64,000 nt of DNA, taken from positions 6,820,001 through 6,884,000 of the forward strand of contig NZ_CP089312.1 of NCBI RefSeq assembly GCF_021545335.1, read 5' to 3'. Positions within the stretch are counted from its first letter, which is position 1, and each line of letters opens with the position of its first letter. Below are positions 15,704 through 24,242 of the stretch, piece after piece. The stretch is from Streptomyces sp. GQFP (GTDB taxonomy: Bacteria > Actinomycetota > Actinomycetes > Streptomycetales > Streptomycetaceae). The notes below the pieces were generated by a model. That model did no database searches, was not told where the DNA came from, and worked only from the letters and a program-made list of their open reading frames with translations. Made by a program: the position numbers and the translations under genes.

Positions 15704-16789
15704 ATGACTCATCAGGTCCGTGCTGTCGTCGCCCGGGGGAAGGGCGCCCCCGTCAGCCTGGAGACGATCCTCGTGCCCGATCCCGGTCCGGGCGAGGCGC
15801 TGGTGAAGATCCAGGCCTGCGGGGTCTGCCACACCGACCTGCACTACCGCGAGGGCGGGATCAACGACGACTTCCCCTTCCTCCTCGGCCATGAGGCGGC
15901 CGGAGTCGTGGAGTCGGTCGGGGAGGGCGTCACGGACGTGGCCCCCGGTGACTTCGTGATCCTCAACTGGCGTGCCGTGTGCGGGAACTGTCGTGCCTGT
16001 CTGCGCGGGCGGCCCTGGTACTGCTTCAACACGCACAACGCCAAGCAGAAGATGACGCTCACCGACGGCACCGAGCTGTCCCCTGCCCTCGGCATCGGCG
16101 CCTTCGCCGAGAAGACCCTCGTCGCGGCCGGGCAGTGCACCAAGGTCGACCCGGCCGCCTCGGCCGCTGTCGCCGGGCTGCTGGGGTGCGGGGTGATGGC
16201 CGGTATCGGGGCCGCCATCAACACCGGCAACGTCGGACGCGGTGACACGGTCGCCGTCATCGGCTGTGGGGGCGTGGGCGACGCGGCGGTCGTCGGGGCC
16301 AACCTCGCCGGTGCCGCGAAGATCATCGCCGTCGACATCGACGACCGGAAACTGGCCACCGCCCGCACCCTGGGCGCCACCCACACGGTCAACTCCAAGG
16401 AGGCCGACGCCGTCGAGGCGATCCGCGAGCTGACCGGCGGCCACGGCGCCGACGTCGTCATCGAGGCGGTCGGCCGCCCGGAGACGTACAAGCAGGCCTT
16501 CTACGCCCGTGACCTCGCGGGCACGGTGGTGCTGGTCGGCGTACCGACACCGGAGATGAAGCTGGAGCTTCCGCTGATCGACGTCTTCGGGCGCGGTGGC
16601 TCGCTGAAGTCGTCCTGGTACGGCGACTGCCTGCCCTCCCGGGACTTCCCGATGCTCATCGACCTCCACCTCCAGGGCCGCCTCCCGCTGGACGCCTTCG
16701 TGACCGAGACCATCGCGCTCGACGACGTCGAGAAGGCGTTCGAGCGGATGCACGGTGGCGATGTGCTGCGTTCCGTGGTGGTGCTGTGA
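15704..16789 (+). CDS. mscR: S-(hydroxymethyl)mycothiol dehydrogenase
   Basis: This zinc- and NAD-dependent class III alcohol dehydrogenase oxidises the formaldehyde-mycothiol adduct to S-formylmycothiol; members also reduce S-nitrosomycothiol. The length is 361 residues. Catalytic zinc ligands are in ACGVCHTDLHYREG and GHEAAGVVE. Structural-zinc cysteines are seen in CGNCRACLRGRPWYC. The Rossmann motif is VIGCGGVGDAAVVGA. The start at 15704 has GAGGAG five bases upstream. The gene overlaps the following metallo-hydrolase by one base. In this region it detoxifies formaldehyde released by oxidative demethylation of betaine, dimethylglycine and sarcosine. Confidence 0.92.
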   Translation: MTHQVRAVVARGKGAPVSLETILVPDPGPGEALVKIQACGVCHTDLHYREGGINDDFPFLLGHEAAGVVESVGEGVTDVAPGDFVILNWRAVCGNCRACLRGRPWYCFNTHNAKQKMTLTDGTELSPALGIGAFAEKTLVAAGQCTKVDPAASAAVAGLLGCGVMAGIGAAINTGNVGRGDTVAVIGCGGVGDAAVVGANLAGAAKIIAVDIDDRKLATARTLGATHTVNSKEADAVEAIRELTGGHGADVVIEAVGRPETYKQAFYARDLAGTVVLVGVPTPEMKLELPLIDVFGRGGSLKSSWYGDCLPSRDFPMLIDLHLQGRLPLDAFVTETIALDDVEKAFERMHGGDVLRSVVVL

Positions 16790-17436
16790 TGGCCGCGCGA
16801 ATCCAGCAGCCCGCCCGCATCGAACGCCTCGTCACCTCGGGCACGTTCTCGCTCGACGGCGGAACCTGGGACGTCGACAACAACGTGTGGATCGTCGGCG
16901 ACGACCACGAGGCGATCGTCATCGACGCCGCCCATGACGCCGACGCCATCGCGGCGGCTCTCGGCGGCCGTACGCTCCGGGCCGTCGTGTGCACCCACGC
17001 CCACAACGACCACATCGACGCGGCCCCCGCACTCGCCGCGCGCACCGGTGCCCCGATCCTGCTCCACGGCGACGACCTGCCGCTGTGGAAGCAGACCCAC
17101 CCGGAGCGCGCGCCCGACGGCGAGCTGGCCGACGGTCAGGTCCTCACCGTGGCCGGGGTCGAACTGACCGTGCTGCACACGCCCGGTCATGCCCCGGGCG
17201 CGGTCTGCCTGTACGCGCCCGCCCTGACCGCCCTCTTCGGCGGTGACACCCTGTTCGCGGGAGGTCCGGGGGCGACGGGACGGTCGTACAGCCATTTCCC
17301 GACCATCGTCGACTCGATCCGCGACCGGCTGCTGACCCTGCCGGGCGACACGGTCGTATACACCGGGCACGGTGATACGACCACCGTCGCCGCCGAGGCG
17401 CCGCACCTCCAGGAGTGGATCGACCGCGGTTTCTGA
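16789..17436 (+). CDS. metallo-beta-lactamase-fold hydrolase, probable mycothiol-ester hydrolase
   Basis: The protein is 215 residues with the binuclear-metal motif THAHNDHID (HxHxDH). Further ligands are H in HTPGHAPG, D in FGGDTLFAGG, and the final TGHGD. It looks like a glyoxalase II-type hydrolase. It overlaps mscR by one base (TGATG), and this pairing is conserved in actinobacteria, so it probably hydrolyses S-formylmycothiol to formate and mycothiol; that role is inferred from context. The ATG at 16789 is preferred to a GTG one codon earlier. Confidence 0.85.
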   Translation: MAARIQQPARIERLVTSGTFSLDGGTWDVDNNVWIVGDDHEAIVIDAAHDADAIAAALGGRTLRAVVCTHAHNDHIDAAPALAARTGAPILLHGDDLPLWKQTHPERAPDGELADGQVLTVAGVELTVLHTPGHAPGAVCLYAPALTALFGGDTLFAGGPGATGRSYSHFPTIVDSIRDRLLTLPGDTVVYTGHGDTTTVAAEAPHLQEWIDRGF

Positions 17437-17551
17437 CCGTCCGGCCCGTCCGGCGATCCGTACACCCCGCCCTCTGGGGTCCATTGCTGCCCGATGTCTG
17501 TCTGAGCTGCGCCGAAGCGCTCATTCCGGCATCGGGCTCGCTTGGTTTCAG

Positions 17552-17586
17552 GTTGTGCAATGTGATGTGTGTTGTCCATTACGCAA
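17552..17586. promoter_or_regulatory. upstream half-sites of the TTGCG motif
   Basis: GTTGTGCAA (17552-17560) and TTGTC-CATTA-CGCAA (17572-17586, 8 of 10 defined bases) resemble the TTGCG-N5-CGCAA box found downstream at 17654. They may be auxiliary binding sites for the same regulator. Confidence 0.35.
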
Positions 17587-17620
17587 CTCGCGAGTTGGCT
17601 CATCCCGGTCCCTGGACTTC

Positions 17621-17688
17621 TTGACAAGGGTTCTGGGCGCCCTCAAACTGACGTTGCGCTTACCGCAATCCGTTTCGCTATACGCACC
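17621..17688 (+). promoter_or_regulatory. promoter and operator of the Rieske ferredoxin operon
   Basis: TTGACA (17621-17626), 17 bases, CAAACT (17644-17649, weak -10). A perfect TTGCG-CTTAC-CGCAA palindrome follows at 17654-17668, 33 bases after the -35. A second element, CGCTATACGCACC (17676-17688), is the reverse complement of a sequence before betA. Confidence 0.6.
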
Positions 17689-17696
17689 GAGGTGTC

Positions 17697-18059
17697 ATGA
17701 TGATTCCCGCGTGCCGTCTCGCGGATCTCCCGCGAGGTGAGGCCCTCCGGCTCGACATCGACCCGCCCGTCTCGGTGTTCCACACCGACGACGGCGAGGT
17801 CTTCGCCATCGACGACACCTGCACCCACCAGGATGCCTCGCTCGCCGACGGCTGGCTGGAGGGCTGCGAGGTGGAATGCCCGCTGCACGCCTCCAAGTTC
17901 GACCTGCGCACCGGCGCGGTGGACTCCCCGCCGGCCAAGCTGCCGGTGCGGACCCACGAGGTCGTCGTCGAGGACGGCATGATCTACGTACGGGTGTCCA
18001 CGGACGCCCCCAACCTCCCGCCCTGCGTCGCCGCCCGGCTCGCCGGGGGTCCCGCGTGA
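17697..18059 (+). CDS. Rieske-type [2Fe-2S] ferredoxin
   Basis: This 120-residue single-domain Rieske ferredoxin has cluster ligands in CTHQDASLADG and CPLHASKF, the CxH...CxxH pattern. No membrane or signal segment is present. It passes electrons from the following reductase to the Rieske oxygenase at 19377, as in three-component dioxygenases. Two tandem ATGs occur; the second (17700) has better spacing from GAGG, so the protein may be one residue shorter. The stop overlaps the reductase GTG (GTGA). Confidence 0.88.
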   Translation: MMIPACRLADLPRGEALRLDIDPPVSVFHTDDGEVFAIDDTCTHQDASLADGWLEGCEVECPLHASKFDLRTGAVDSPPAKLPVRTHEVVVEDGMIYVRVSTDAPNLPPCVAARLAGGPA

Positions 18060-19222
18060 GGACAGTTGCCGTGGTGGGCGCCTCGCTGGCCGGGCTGTCG
18101 GCGGCGCGCTCCCTCCGGAAGCAGGGCTACGACGGACGGCTGGTCGTCATCGGCGACGAGGCGCACCGCCCGTACGACAGACCGCCGTTGTCCAAGGAGT
18201 TCCTGGCCGGAACCCTCGGCGAGGCGGACCTCGGACTGGAGACGGACGGCGAGGACCTCGGCGCGGAGTGGCTGCTCGGCACCCGCGCCACCGGCCTCGA
18301 CCGCACCGACCGGTCCGTCCGCCTCGCCGACGGCCAGGTGGTGCGCGCCGACGGCATCGTCATCGCGACCGGCGCCGCCGCACGCACCCTGCCGGGCGCC
18401 GACGGCCTCACCGGCGTGCACACCCTGCGCACCCTCGACGATGCCCGCGCCCTGCGCGACGAACTCGCCCGCGGTGGACGCCTGGTGGTGATCGGCGGCG
18501 GCTTCATCGGCGCGGAGGTCGCCTCCACGGCGTACGCCCTCGGCCTCGACGTCACGGTCATCGAGGCCGCCCCGACACCGCTGGCCGGTCCCCTGGGCGA
18601 GACCATGGGCGCCGTCGTCTCCGGACTGCATGCCGACCATGGCGTACGGCTGTTGTGCGGGGTCGGGGTGAAGGGGCTGAGCGGGGAGCGGCAGGTGGAC
18701 GCTGTTCTGCTGGACGACGGGCGCAGTGTTCCCGCCGACATCGTCGTCGTCGGGGTGGGGGCGCGGCCCTGCGTCGAGTGGTTGGACGGGTCCGGGGTCG
18801 TTCTCGACAACGGGGTCAAGTGCGGGGCGGACGGGCGTAGCAGCCTGGCGGGCGTTGTTGCGGTTGGTGACTGTGCCAACTGGTACGACCCGCGGGCGGG
18901 CGTTCATCGGCGGGTCGAGCACTGGACCGGGGCGGTGGAGCGGCCTGCTGCTGCGGTGGCTGCGTTGTTGGCGGGCGGGGCGGTTGAGCCGGGGGTGCCC
19001 CGGCCGCCCTATTTCTGGTCGGATCAGTACGGGGTGAAGATTCAGTTCGCCGGGTTCGCGGGGGGCGCTGACAGTGTGACGGTTGAGGAAGGTGCTGTTG
19101 GTGACCGTAATGTCCTTGCCGTTTATCGGCGGGGTGGGGAGCCGGTGGCTGTGCTGGGGATGAATCAGCCCCGGTTGTTTGTGCGGTGGCGTAAGCAGTT
19201 GGCTCTGCCGGTCGTGCGGTGA
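18056..19222 (+). CDS. ferredoxin reductase (FAD/NAD(P)H) of the Rieske system
   Basis: This 388-residue flavoprotein is of the BphA4/putidaredoxin-reductase type. FAD site: VAVVGASLAGLSAARSL at the N-terminus and VVAVGDCANW near the end. NAD(P)H site: GRLVVIGGGFIGAEVAS. Also typical is HRPYDRPPLSKEFLAG. The GTG at 18056 overlaps the ferredoxin stop, so translation is coupled; earlier in-frame starts would lie inside the ferredoxin gene. It supplies electrons for betaine demethylation by the downstream oxygenase, from which it is separated by a palindromic repeat. Its last third uses more G-ending codons than the first. Confidence 0.88.
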   Translation: MRTVAVVGASLAGLSAARSLRKQGYDGRLVVIGDEAHRPYDRPPLSKEFLAGTLGEADLGLETDGEDLGAEWLLGTRATGLDRTDRSVRLADGQVVRADGIVIATGAAARTLPGADGLTGVHTLRTLDDARALRDELARGGRLVVIGGGFIGAEVASTAYALGLDVTVIEAAPTPLAGPLGETMGAVVSGLHADHGVRLLCGVGVKGLSGERQVDAVLLDDGRSVPADIVVVGVGARPCVEWLDGSGVVLDNGVKCGADGRSSLAGVVAVGDCANWYDPRAGVHRRVEHWTGAVERPAAAVAALLAGGAVEPGVPRPPYFWSDQYGVKIQFAGFAGGADSVTVEEGAVGDRNVLAVYRRGGEPVAVLGMNQPRLFVRWRKQLALPVVR

Positions 19223-19230
19223 ATTCGGCT

Positions 19231-19296
19231 GCGGGCCGGTGGGGGCTTGTCGCGCAGTTCCCCGCGCCCCTAGCGGGCGCGCCCCTGCGGGGCGCT
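19231..19296 (+). repeat. palindromic repeat, family B, copy 1
   Basis: The core GGTGGGGGCTTGTCGCGCAG followed by TTCCCCGCGCCCCTA is the common streptomycete intergenic element. An inverted copy lies at 20517-20563, so the two bracket the Rieske oxygenase gene. A hairpin GCGCCCCTGCGGGGCGC-like segment follows (19279-19294). It may attenuate read-through from the reductase gene. Confidence 0.75.
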
Positions 19297-19376
19297 GCCC
19301 GCTGTCAACTGGGGCGCTGCTGCCCGACATCACGTCTACCGATCTTTGATCACTACGTTTCTCCGAGGAGTGCCCT

Positions 19377-20498
19377 GTGACCTCGACCAGTCTGCCCGAC
19401 AGTCTGATCGCCACCCTCCCCGGCTCCTCCTATACGGACGCGGGGATCTTCGCGCAGGAGCAGGAGCGCATATTCGAGACCATGTGGTTCTGTGTCGCGC
19501 GTGCGTCCGAGCTGGCGAAGCCCGGTGCCTTCCGGACCGTCGACGTGGGCCGCGAGAGCATCCTCGTGACGCGGGCGCGGGACAACTCGATCCGCGCCTA
19601 CTTCAATGTGTGCCGGCATCGCGGCGCCAAGCTCTGCACCGAGGAGACCGGCGAGGTCAAGCGGGCCTTCCAATGTCCGTACCACGCCTGGACGTACGGG
19701 CTCGACGGCAAGCTCGTCGCCGCGCCCAACCTCACGAAGATGCCGGACGTCGGGCGTACCGAGTACGGCCTGGTGAGCGTGGCCGTGCGGGAGTGGCTCG
19801 GCTATGTCTGGGTCTGCCTCGCGGAGAACCCGCCCTCCTTCGAGGAGGACGTCATCGGCGAGGTCGTCAGCAGACTCGGTGACGTCGAGTCGATCGAGCA
19901 CTACGACATCGACAACCTCTCGGTCGGCAAACGGATCGTCTATGACGTGAAGGCCAACTGGAAGCTCATCATCGAGAACTTCATGGAGTGCTACCACTGC
20001 GCCACGATCCACCCCGAACTCACCGAGGTACTCCCCGAGTTCGCCGACGGCTACGCCGCCCAGTACTACGTCGGCCACGGCGCCGAGTTCGGCGGCGAGG
20101 TCCAGGGATTCACGATCGACGGCTCCGAGGGGCTCGACCGCATCCCGGGCGTCGCCGAGGACCAGGACCGCCGCTACTACGCGATCACCGTCAGACCGCA
20201 GGTGTTCATCAACCTCGTACCCGACCATGTGATCTTCCACCGCATGTACCCGGTGGCCGTCGACCGCACGATCGTCGAGTGCGACTGGCTCTACCTCCCG
20301 CACGTCGTCGAGAGCGGCAAGGACGTCAGCCGGTCCGTGGAGCTGTTCGACCGGGTCAACCGGCAGGACTTCGAGGCCTGCGAGCGCACCCAGCCAGGGA
20401 TGAGTTCCCGGCTGTATGCGAAGGGCGGCGTGCTGGTTCCGAGCGAGCACCACATAGGTGCCTTCCACGACTGGGTGAACGAGCGGCTCGTTCAGTAG
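19377..20498 (+). CDS. Rieske oxygenase, probable glycine betaine demethylase (GbcA-like)
   Basis: This 373-residue Rieske non-heme iron oxygenase alpha subunit has the Rieske centre CRHRGAKLC and CPYHAWTYG at about residues 77-110. The mononuclear iron site is in NWKLIIENFMECYHCATIHP, with both histidines. In this context it most likely removes one methyl of glycine betaine as formaldehyde to give dimethylglycine, the GbcA reaction; related enzymes act on stachydrine or carnitine, so substrate is inferred from neighbours. The GTG at 19377 has GAGGAG nine bases upstream. No TTGCG operator is visible directly before it, so it may be read from the ferredoxin promoter. Confidence 0.85.
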   Translation: MTSTSLPDSLIATLPGSSYTDAGIFAQEQERIFETMWFCVARASELAKPGAFRTVDVGRESILVTRARDNSIRAYFNVCRHRGAKLCTEETGEVKRAFQCPYHAWTYGLDGKLVAAPNLTKMPDVGRTEYGLVSVAVREWLGYVWVCLAENPPSFEEDVIGEVVSRLGDVESIEHYDIDNLSVGKRIVYDVKANWKLIIENFMECYHCATIHPELTEVLPEFADGYAAQYYVGHGAEFGGEVQGFTIDGSEGLDRIPGVAEDQDRRYYAITVRPQVFINLVPDHVIFHRMYPVAVDRTIVECDWLYLPHVVESGKDVSRSVELFDRVNRQDFEACERTQPGMSSRLYAKGGVLVPSEHHIGAFHDWVNERLVQ

Positions 20499-20516
20499 GG
20501 GTGCGCGGGCATCGGC

Positions 20517-20563
20517 TTTTAGGGGCCCGGGGAACTGCGCGACCAGCCCCCACCGGGCCCGCA
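20517..20563 (-). repeat. palindromic repeat, family B, copy 2
   Basis: TTTTAGGGGCCCGGGGAACT, GCGCGACCAGCCCCCACCGG and so on are the reverse complement of the element at 19231. It lies between convergent oxygenase and iclR genes and probably acts as a bidirectional terminator. Confidence 0.75.
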
Positions 20564-20573
20564 CCCAACAAAC

Positions 20574-21371
20574 TCACCCCAGATACCCCATCCGGTGACT
20601 GATCTCCGCCGCCCCCTTCACCAGCAGCGGCGCCAACTCATGCAACCGCTCCTCCGTGAACCGATAAGACGGCCCCGACGCACTCACCGCCGCCACAACC
20701 ACCCCGTCCCTGTCCCGGATCGGCGCCGCCATCGCGTGCAGCCCGAGCTCCAACTCCTCCCGCGTCCACGCATACCCCCGCTCCCGAGCCTCCCCGAGGT
20801 CCTTCTCCAGCTTCGACTTCGCGGTGATCGTGTGCGGGGTGACCTTCTTCAGACCCGCCCCGTTCAGCAGCGCGGTGCGCTCCTTGGAGGGCAGGTGGGC
20901 CAGCAGGATCTTGCCGCTGGAGGTGGCGTGCAGCGGGGTCAGCTGGCCGACCCAGTTGTACGCGCTGACCGCTCCGGGGCCGCGTGCCTCGAACAGGTTG
21001 ACGGCGTAGTGCTCCTGCAGCACGGCGATGTTGACGGTCTCGCCGATCTCCTCGGCGAGCTGCTCGCAGACCGGGCGCCCCTGCTGGGTGATGTCGATAC
21101 TTCCCGTGACCGCGCCCGCCAGCCGCACGATGCCGAAGCCGAGGCGGTACTTGCCGCGCTCGCCCGCCTGCTCCACCAGACCACGTGCCTCCAGCGCGCC
21201 TAGCAGCCGGAACGCGGTCGATTTGTGAACATCGATCTCGGCAGCGACCTCGCTGACGCCTGCCTCGCCGCGTTGGGCGAGTATCTCCAGAACGCTGATC
21301 GCGCGGTCCACCGACTGCACTCCGCCGGCCGGTGAATTGGACGTTTCGGTGTCTGTGCTGTGGTTGCTCAC
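20574..21371 (-). CDS. IclR-family transcriptional regulator
   Basis: This 265-residue regulator has an N-terminal winged helix-turn-helix at about residues 17-80 (SVDRAISVLEILAQRGEAGV, then HKSTAFRLLGALEARGL). The effector domain at 90-260 carries the family signature around TPLHATSSGKILLAHLP. It sits between the betaine demethylase and choline dehydrogenase genes and is the likely controller of the choline/betaine/sarcosine region. IclR proteins typically bind 15-bp palindromes, which matches TTGCG-N5-CGCAA. The GTG at 21371 is about six bases downstream of a minus-strand TATAGT -10, so its mRNA is probably leaderless. Confidence 0.88.
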   Translation of the reverse strand: MSNHSTDTETSNSPAGGVQSVDRAISVLEILAQRGEAGVSEVAAEIDVHKSTAFRLLGALEARGLVEQAGERGKYRLGFGIVRLAGAVTGSIDITQQGRPVCEQLAEEIGETVNIAVLQEHYAVNLFEARGPGAVSAYNWVGQLTPLHATSSGKILLAHLPSKERTALLNGAGLKKVTPHTITAKSKLEKDLGEARERGYAWTREELELGLHAMAAPIRDRDGVVVAAVSASGPSYRFTEERLHELAPLLVKGAAEISHRMGYLG

Positions 21372-21390
21372 AACGAAACTATACGCGCAG
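21371..21390 (-). promoter_or_regulatory. iclR promoter and putative autoregulatory site
   Basis: On the minus strand the -10 TATAGT (21383-21378) lies within GCGCGTATAG, a sequence that shares GCGTATAG with the elements before betA and the ferredoxin gene. It directly precedes the GTG start. Confidence 0.45.
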
Positions 21391-21438
21391 TAAAAAACGC
21401 CCCTGCCGGTAACAGCTACGAAACCAAGACCTTGCATG

Positions 21439-21469
21439 TTGCGTGTCCCGCAACCTGGTGCGTATAGCG
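21439..21469 (+). promoter_or_regulatory. operator region of betA
   Basis: A perfect TTGCG-TGTCC-CGCAA box (21439-21453) is followed by GGTGCGTATAGCG (21457-21469), the exact inverse of the element at 17676-17688. TATAGC (21464-21469) may be the -10. Confidence 0.55.
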
Positions 21470-21521
21470 CTACTGGATTAGCATGCGTCGCGTATCTACG
21501 GCGCGAGCGAGACGAGAGATC

Positions 21522-23195
21522 ATGGCTCCCCTGCAATACGACTTCGTCATCGTCGGCGGCGGATCGGCCGGCAGCGCACTGGCCAACAGGCTCTCGGCGG
21601 ACCCGGCCAACCGGGTACTGGTCCTGGAAGCCGGCCGGTCCGACTACCCGTGGGACGTCTTCATCCAGATGCCCGCGGCCCTCACCTATCCCATCGGCAG
21701 CCGCTTCTACGACTGGAAGTACGAGTCCGAGCCCGAACCCCACATGGGCGGCCGGCGCATCTACCACGCGCGCGGCAAGGTCCTCGGCGGCTCCAGCAGC
21801 ATCAACGGCATGATCTTCCAGCGCGGAAACCCTCTGGACTACGAGCGCTGGGCGGCCGACCCCGGCATGGACAAGTGGGACTACGCCCACTGTCTCCCCT
21901 ACTTCCGGCGCATGGAGAACTGTCTCGCCGCCGACCCCGACGACGAGTTCCGCGGCCACGACGGCCCCCTCGTCCTCGAACGCGGCCCGGCAAGCAATCC
22001 GCTCTTCGGCGCCTTCCTCAAGGCCACCGAGGAGGCGGGGTATCCGGCGACGGACGACGTCAACGGGTACCGGCAGGAGGGCTTCGCCAAGTTCGACCGC
22101 AACGTCCACCGGGGACGCCGGCTGTCGGCGTCCAAGGCCTACCTCAAGCCCGTCCGCAAGCGGCCCAACCTCACGGTGAAGACGCGGGCGCTGGTCACCC
22201 GCGTCCTCTTCGAGGGCAAGAAGGCCGTCGGCGTCGAGTACCAGCGGGGCAAGGGCGCGCTTCAGCAGGTCCGCGCCAAGGAGGTCATCCTCTGCGGCGG
22301 CGCCATCAACTCCCCGCAGCTGCTCCAGCTGTCGGGCGTCGGCAACGCCGAGGAACTGAGCGCCCTGGGCATCGACGTCGTCCACGACCTCCCCGGCGTC
22401 GGCGAGAACATGCAGGACCACCTGGAGGTGTACGTCCAGTACGCCTGCAAGCAGCCGGTGTCCATGCAGCCGTACATGGCGAAGTGGCGCGCTCCGTTCA
22501 TCGGGCTGCAGTGGCTGTTCAGGAAGGGTCCCGCTGCCACGAACCACTTCGAGGCCGGGGGCTTCGCCCGCAGCAACGAGGACGTCGACTACCCCAACCT
22601 GATGTTCCACTTCCTGCCCATCGCGGTCCGCTACGACGGCTCCTCGCCGGCAGGCGGCCACGGCTACCAGGTGCACGTGGGCCCCATGTACTCCGACGCC
22701 ATCGGCTCGGTGAAGATCAAGAGCAAGGACCCGCGCGAGCACCCCGCGCTGCGCTTCAACTACCTCTCCACCGAGCAGGACCGGCGGGAGTGGGTCGAGG
22801 CGATCCGGGTGGCGCGCAAGCTGCTCAGCCAGCCGGCCATGGCTCCGTACAACGACGGGGAGGTCTCGCCGGGCCCCCAGGTGGAGACGGACGAGCAGAT
22901 CCTCGACTGGGTCGCCAAGGAGGGCGAGACGGCTCTGCATCCGTCCTGCACCTGCAAGATGGGGCCCGTGGCGGACGAGATGGCGGTCGTCGACCCGGAG
23001 AGTCTGCGGGTGCACGGGGTGGAGGGCCTGCGGGTCGTGGACGCCTCCGTCATGCCCTACGTCACCAACGGGAACATCTACGCGCCGGTGATGATGATCG
23101 CCGAGAAGGCCGCCGATCTAATCCTCGGCAAGGAGCCGCTGCCGGCTTCGAAGGCGGCGTACTACCGCCTCCGTGACGAAGAGCAGGCCGGGTAG
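21522..23195 (+). CDS. betA: GMC oxidoreductase, probable choline dehydrogenase BetA
   Basis: This 557-residue FAD enzyme of the glucose-methanol-choline family has the dinucleotide site YDFVIVGGGSAGSALANRLS at its N-terminus. GMC signature 1 is ARGKVLGGSSSINGMIF near residue 85 and signature 2 is GAINSPQLLQLSGVG near 258. The C-terminal HPSCTCKMG and VTNGNIYAPVMMIAEKAAD carry the catalytic His/Asn region. The sequence matches bacterial choline dehydrogenases, which oxidise choline to betaine aldehyde. The ATG at 21522 begins right before the FAD fold. It is divergent from iclR and followed three bases later by the folate-reductase-like gene. Confidence 0.88.
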   Translation: MAPLQYDFVIVGGGSAGSALANRLSADPANRVLVLEAGRSDYPWDVFIQMPAALTYPIGSRFYDWKYESEPEPHMGGRRIYHARGKVLGGSSSINGMIFQRGNPLDYERWAADPGMDKWDYAHCLPYFRRMENCLAADPDDEFRGHDGPLVLERGPASNPLFGAFLKATEEAGYPATDDVNGYRQEGFAKFDRNVHRGRRLSASKAYLKPVRKRPNLTVKTRALVTRVLFEGKKAVGVEYQRGKGALQQVRAKEVILCGGAINSPQLLQLSGVGNAEELSALGIDVVHDLPGVGENMQDHLEVYVQYACKQPVSMQPYMAKWRAPFIGLQWLFRKGPAATNHFEAGGFARSNEDVDYPNLMFHFLPIAVRYDGSSPAGGHGYQVHVGPMYSDAIGSVKIKSKDPREHPALRFNYLSTEQDRREWVEAIRVARKLLSQPAMAPYNDGEVSPGPQVETDEQILDWVAKEGETALHPSCTCKMGPVADEMAVVDPESLRVHGVEGLRVVDASVMPYVTNGNIYAPVMMIAEKAADLILGKEPLPASKAAYYRLRDEEQAG

Positions 23196-23198
23196 ACC

Positions 23199-24044
23199 TT
23201 GGCCGCATCAGGGCTTCGGGGGCTCCGGGAACTGCTGGAGCGGGTCCGGTACGAGGTGCTGCCCGCCAAGGCCACCGAGGACAAGGTGCTGGCCCATGTT
23301 CCGCGCGAGGTCGTCGTCACGGTGACGGCCTCGCCGGTCAAGGGGCTGGAACCGACCCTCGACCTGGCCGGGCGGCTGGCGGGGCACGGTTATCGCGTCG
23401 TCCCGCATGTGCCCGCGCGGCTGCTGCGGGACGACGTCCATGTGAAGGACGTCGTCGACCGGCTGCGGGAGGCGGGAGTCGACGACGTCTTCGTCCCGGC
23501 GGGGGACTCGGATCCACCGGCCGGGGCGTACGAGGGCGCGCTGCCGGTGCTGCGGCGGCTGGGCGAGCTGGGCAGTCCGTTCACACATGTCGGCGTGACC
23601 GGCTATCCCGAGAGCCATCCGCTCATCCACGACGACGTCACCATCCAGGCGATGTGGGACAAGCGGGAGCATGCGACGTACATCGTGAGCAATCTGTGCT
23701 TCGACGCGCGCGTGCTGGGGGAGTGGGTGGGTCGTATACGGCGGCGGGAGGTTGCGCTGCCTGTGTACGTGGGTGTGGCCGGGCCTGTGCAGCGGGCCAA
23801 GCTGCTGTCGATGGCCACGAAGATCGGCGTGGGGGAGTCGACGCGGTTCCTGGCCCGGCACCCGTTGTGGTTCCTGCGGTTCGCTGCGCCTGGTGGGTAT
23901 TCGCCGGAGCGGTTGCTTTCGCGGGCGGAGGGGGCGCTTGGGGCGCCGGGGGCGGGGGTGGCGGGGCTGCACCTGTTTACGTTCAATCAGGTGGCGGAGA
24001 CGGAGCGATGGCGGCGGGCTGTGCTGGACCGGCTTGAGGGGTGA
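23199..24044 (+). CDS. methylenetetrahydrofolate reductase-like protein
   Basis: The 281-residue TIM-barrel protein resembles MetF-type reductases. Recognisable features are VTVTASPVKGLEPTLDLA, the loop DDVFVPAGDSDPPAG, the NLCFDARVLGEWV segment and the C-terminal GLHLFTFNQVAETERWRRAV. It lacks several classical MetF motifs and belongs to the shorter actinobacterial branch. A role in reducing or sensing methylene-tetrahydrofolate released by sarcosine/dimethylglycine oxidation is inferred from context. The TTG start at 23199 is three bases after the betA stop with a weak ribosome-binding site, so translation is probably coupled. Confidence 0.75.
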   Translation: MAASGLRGLRELLERVRYEVLPAKATEDKVLAHVPREVVVTVTASPVKGLEPTLDLAGRLAGHGYRVVPHVPARLLRDDVHVKDVVDRLREAGVDDVFVPAGDSDPPAGAYEGALPVLRRLGELGSPFTHVGVTGYPESHPLIHDDVTIQAMWDKREHATYIVSNLCFDARVLGEWVGRIRRREVALPVYVGVAGPVQRAKLLSMATKIGVGESTRFLARHPLWFLRFAAPGGYSPERLLSRAEGALGAPGAGVAGLHLFTFNQVAETERWRRAVLDRLEG

Positions 24045-24242
24045 GGGTCGGTGCAGTGGGCGTTGGCCTCAACGCAGTCACCGCCGTTGTCGCTGTACGA
24101 GGCCGTCGCCGAGCAGGTGGGCCGCCAGCGGCCGTTGTCAGTGACTGGATCTACTGTGAGGCCCGTCGATCGCCCGTGTCGGGGGCGGTTCATCACAGGA
24201 GCGCTGACCTGGGGTCGGCGTGGGTCCGAGGAAGAGGCAGCC

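Noticed and set aside
12320..16753. 1477-codon minus-strand open frame opposite icmF and mscR
   Set aside because: Both plus-strand genes are unmistakable enzymes, and the antisense product has no recognisable domain.
21650..23176. 508-codon alternative plus-strand frame inside betA
   Set aside because: It is Arg/Pro/Gly-rich and lacks motifs, while the betA frame has complete GMC signatures.
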